Positions 60,830 through 64,000 of a stretch of DNA of 64,000 nucleotides are shown here, piece after piece. The notes under the pieces are model-generated. The model saw only the letters and a program-made list of their open reading frames with translations. It searched no databases and was not told the DNA's origin. The number at the start of each line of letters is the position of its first letter. Position 1 is the stretch's first letter. The position numbers and the translations under genes were made by a program. This stretch comes from Pseudoalteromonas nigrifaciens (lineage in GTDB: Bacteria > Pseudomonadota > Gammaproteobacteria > Enterobacterales > Alteromonadaceae), in assembly GCF_002221505.1 (NCBI RefSeq), contig NZ_CP011036.1, positions 3,038,001 to 3,102,000 on the forward strand, given 5' to 3'.

Positions 60830-61207
60830 TTAAAGACCTGCGCGCTCTTTAATTATAGTAATTAAGGGCGATCCTGAATGACCGTTCGATTCAGCCCATG
60901 ATATATCAGCACCATCTTCTAGCGAGCTTTTAGATAAGTTTTTTACTATATATTCACCGCTGTCTAATGCATTACTTGCCACTGCATGACGCAATAAATT
61001 ATTGCCGTTACAAAATACTGCGTCGTATATATTACGAACTTTCACTCGTGAGCTTTTAAGCTTACTACGTAAACGATTTTTATCATCCGCTGCAATATAC
61101 TCACAGATAGAAATCGCTAACTGATCATCTGCTTGTGCAGGGGCAGTATATACAAACGAACCGGCTGCAAGCGCAGTAATAACAACTAGCTTTGATAACT
61201 TAATCAT
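60830..61207 (-). CDS. DUF3718 exported protein
   Basis: 125 residues with a signal peptide ending APAQA. The mature part has ISICEYIAADDKNRLRSKLK, VRNIYDAVFCNGNNLLRHA and a GEYIVKNLSKSSLED tail, the DUF3718 pattern of Pseudoalteromonas and Shewanella. Two cysteines probably pair. Periplasmic, function unknown. It is monocistronic with its own terminator. Confidence 0.85.
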   Translation of the reverse strand: MIKLSKLVVITALAAGSFVYTAPAQADDQLAISICEYIAADDKNRLRSKLKSSRVKVRNIYDAVFCNGNNLLRHAVASNALDSGEYIVKNLSKSSLEDGADISWAESNGHSGSPLITIIKERAGL

Positions 61208-61286
61208 GGAAAACCCTTTTTATAATACTTTATTCCTATTGGATTAGTTAATATTGTACCAATATGCTCAGTATTTCGCAATAATG

Positions 61287-61766
61287 TTAAGGGTTTTTAT
61301 ATAAAGTTACAAACTTATGACTATATTGATTTTTTTCATCCGCAGCCATTTGTATTTCATCTTTAACCTGCCAGGTTGCCACTTTTTCGTAATCAGGAAA
61401 CTGAGTGTCACCTTCAACATCTAAGTCTATAAAGGTTAAATAAAGTCTTTGTGCACTTTCTAAAAATTGTTGATAAATATTTCCACCACCAATGATCATC
61501 ACCTCTTCCACATCAGCAACTAAATTTAACGCGGCCTCTGGCGTTGTAACAATTTCTATTCCAGTTGCTTGATACTGGCTATTACGGGTAATAATAATAT
61601 TACGACGCCCAGGTAAAGGCCGTCCAATAGACTCAAATGTTTTGCGCCCCATAATCACAGGTTTACCTGTGGTTACTTTTTTAAAATGCTGTAAGTCTCC
61701 AGGTAAATGCCAAGGCATTGTATTATTAAGGCCAATTACACGGTTATTTGCCATTGCAGCAATCAT
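61287..61766 (-). CDS. folA: Dihydrofolate reductase
   Basis: 159 residues from the ATG at 61766 (MIAAMANNRVIGLNNTMPWH), the same length as the E. coli enzyme; an upstream in-frame start would add 14 unlikely residues. Key residues: W and H in MPWHLPGDLQHFK, GKPVIMGRKTFESIGRPLPG and the NADPH motif IGGGNIYQQFL. It reduces dihydrofolate with NADPH and is the trimethoprim target. It follows obgE on the same strand with a terminator between. Confidence 0.96.
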   Translation of the reverse strand: MIAAMANNRVIGLNNTMPWHLPGDLQHFKKVTTGKPVIMGRKTFESIGRPLPGRRNIIITRNSQYQATGIEIVTTPEAALNLVADVEEVMIIGGGNIYQQFLESAQRLYLTFIDLDVEGDTQFPDYEKVATWQVKDEIQMAADEKNQYSHKFVTLYKNP

Positions 61767-61810
61767 TGAAATTATCACACTAATTATCCAGTATTTATTA
61801 TTAAACAAAG

Positions 61811-61833
61811 AAAAAGGAGCATAAGCTCCTTTT
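61811..61833 (-). terminator. Terminator after obgE
   Basis: Stem AAAGGAGC / GCTCCTTT with loop ATAA; on the minus strand a T run follows. About 20 bases after the obgE stop. Confidence 0.8.
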
Positions 61834-61851
61834 ATATGTAATTAATTATAA

Positions 61852-63015
<1,164 letters not shown>

Positions 63016-63048
63016 TCACTTTAGGGATTGGCTTGTTAATAACACTAT

Positions 63049-63179
63049 TATATACCCAAGCCAACTTAATACCAATTGGCATAAATATTTGAACCATTTT
63101 ACGAATTAGATCGCTCTATAACTTCGTTAAAGAGCCCGCTACTTAAACCCATAGGTATAATTGCAGGCTTGGGTATATA
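63049..63179. mobile_element. MITE-like element (131 bp) upstream of obgE
   Basis: Perfect 14-bp terminal repeats TATATACCCAAGCC and GGCTTGGGTATATA enclose about 100 bases without a gene. An inner ACCAATTGG palindrome lies near 63072. The TA-rich termini suggest a TA target. It sits between the rpmA terminator and obgE, in the probable obgE promoter region. Confidence 0.65.
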
Positions 63180-63194
63180 TTGTAAAATAATGAA

Positions 63195-63225
63195 AACAAA
63201 AAACCCCGCAAAGGCGGGGTTTTTT
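63195..63225 (-). terminator. Terminator after rpmA
   Basis: Stem CCCCGC / GCGGGG with a 4-base loop, A and T runs on both sides; 15 bases after the rpmA stop on the minus strand. Confidence 0.92.
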
Positions 63226-63239
63226 AACTATCTTACTGA

Positions 63240-63497
63240 TTACTCAGTTACGATAGTTACGTATTTACGGTTTAAAGGACCTTTTTGTTCAAACTGAACT
63301 TTACCATCTGCTTTTGCGAAGATAGTGTGGTCTTTACCGATACCTACGTTTGTACCAGGGTGGAAACGAGTTCCACGCTGACGAACAATGATGCTACCCG
63401 CTAGAACTGATTCGCCACCAAAACGCTTAACACCTAGGCGTTTGCTTTCTGAATCGCGACCGTTACGAGTACTACCAGCTGCTTTTTTATGTGCCAT
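63240..63497 (-). CDS. rpmA: 50S ribosomal protein L27
   Basis: 85 residues: [54 protein letters not shown]. The N-terminus reaches the peptidyl-transferase centre; no cleaved leader is present, as in E. coli. Second gene of rplU-rpmA, 16 bases after rplU. Confidence 0.98.
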
Positions 63498-63513
63498 TTC
63501 TAAGTACCTCTAA

Positions 63514-63825
63514 TTAAGCGCTAATGCCAGTGATTTTAACTTCTGTGAACCATTGACGATGGCCCATTTGCTTACGAGAATGCTTACGGCGTCTAAATTT
63601 AACAACCTTAATCTTCTCACCGCGACCATGTGAAACAACCTCAGCTGTTATCTTACCACCGTTTACGAACGGTACACCAATCTCGATTTTCTCACCATCA
63701 GCAACTAAAAGTACTGAATCAAATTCTACTGCTGCACCAGTTTCAACGTCTAATTTTTCAAGACGAATCGTTTGACCTTCAGTCACACGATGCTGTTTAC
63801 CACCACTTTGGAAAACCGCGTACAT
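63514..63825 (-). CDS. rplU: 50S ribosomal protein L21
   Basis: 103 residues from the ATG at 63825 ([20 protein letters not shown]), same length as in E. coli; the longer in-frame reading would start inside the leader hairpin. Conserved C-terminal [16 protein letters not shown]. First gene of the rplU-rpmA operon behind a strong promoter. Confidence 0.98.
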
Positions 63826-63878
63826 AATTAACTCCGTCTGTGCGCCCTCAAATCGACGCAACTAAAATATTCTTCGAT

Positions 63879-63916
63879 AGGGCGCGAAGTTTACGCTACG
63901 GCGTAATAACTAGCAA
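63879..63916 (-). promoter_or_regulatory. Sigma70-type promoter of rplU-rpmA with a GC-rich discriminator
   Basis: On the minus strand: -35 TTGCTA (63911-63916), 17-base spacer, -10 TAAACT (63888-63893), then TCGCGCCC. The leader can fold by GCGCCCT (minus strand) pairing to AGGGCGC (63842-63885 overall) with an inner ATCGA/TCGAT stem. The same architecture as the rpmB promoter suggests shared stringent control. Confidence 0.7.
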
Positions 63917-64000
63917 GCCTATTTTGTAATTAAAATGAATAAAAAGTAGCTGCATTGAGAGCAATTCAATATTTCCCCTATTTTATATTAAATAGCCCTT

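Overview
The window looks like a chromosomal segment of a marine gammaproteobacterium, most likely Pseudoalteromonas or a close relative. The basis is the AT-rich base use, the gene order lptD-surA-pdxA-rsmA-apaG-apaH with amgK-murU-djlA diverging from it, radC-rpmB-rpmG next to coaBC and slmA, rplU-rpmA-obgE, and exported S8 and S9 peptidases. The species is inferred from protein style and synteny, not from any search.

Layout. 1-10.5 kb: signalling and housekeeping genes, mostly on the minus strand (the N-terminus of a propeller sensor, DUF3283-like and DUF1289 proteins, an acyltransferase, a D-2-hydroxyacid dehydrogenase, a large hybrid histidine kinase overlapping a receiver-GGDEF gene, and a PIN-PhoH ATPase). 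10.7-14.6 kb: a possible 40-residue membrane peptide, rapA, an insertion-sequence scar and a ParDE-type toxin-antitoxin operon with a perfect 28-bp palindromic operator. 14.7-32.3 kb: rluA, a DUF3530 protein, djlA-murU-amgK, the lptD operon, a chemoreceptor, rfaH, rpmB-rpmG-radC, coaBC and slmA. 32.4-36.5 kb: an S9 peptidase and a membrane diguanylate cyclase.

36,538-54,249 is a 17.7-kb Tn7-like transposon that can be delimited to the base. Both ends begin TGTG and carry repeated 20-21-bp sites of the form GACAATAAAGTTTGCCCGTAA (two on the left, three on the right), and a 5-bp duplication ATATT flanks the element. It sits at the stop codon of a yhiN-type flavoprotein gene. tnsA and tnsB are intact with their catalytic residues; tnsC is cut by an IS3-family element at its Walker B motif, and no tniQ/tnsD gene is visible, so the element is probably no longer autonomous. 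The cargo holds small exported proteins, each next to a non-exported protein of unknown function; the four non-exported proteins start alike. It also holds a ribbon-helix-helix/transmembrane protein, a serine resolvase with a res-like site, four insertion sequences (two IS3-family copies of 1,309 bp in opposite orientation, another IS3-family element and an IS256-family element), a terminal array of IS21 style, and an end resembling that of a second, different Tn7-like transposon. Three of the four insertion sequences lack target duplications, which points to repeated deletion or rearrangement.

54.2-64 kb returns to core genes: yhiN, a secreted subtilisin with two C-terminal PPC domains, a peroxiredoxin, a second chemoreceptor, a DUF3718 protein, folA, obgE, a 131-bp MITE-like element, and rpmA-rplU behind a promoter with a GC-rich discriminator.

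Genes that work together: kinase plus receiver-GGDEF (c-di-GMP output); AmgK plus MurU (UDP-MurNAc salvage); LptD plus SurA (outer-membrane assembly); ParD plus ParE; TnsA plus TnsB. No tRNA, rRNA or CRISPR array was seen.
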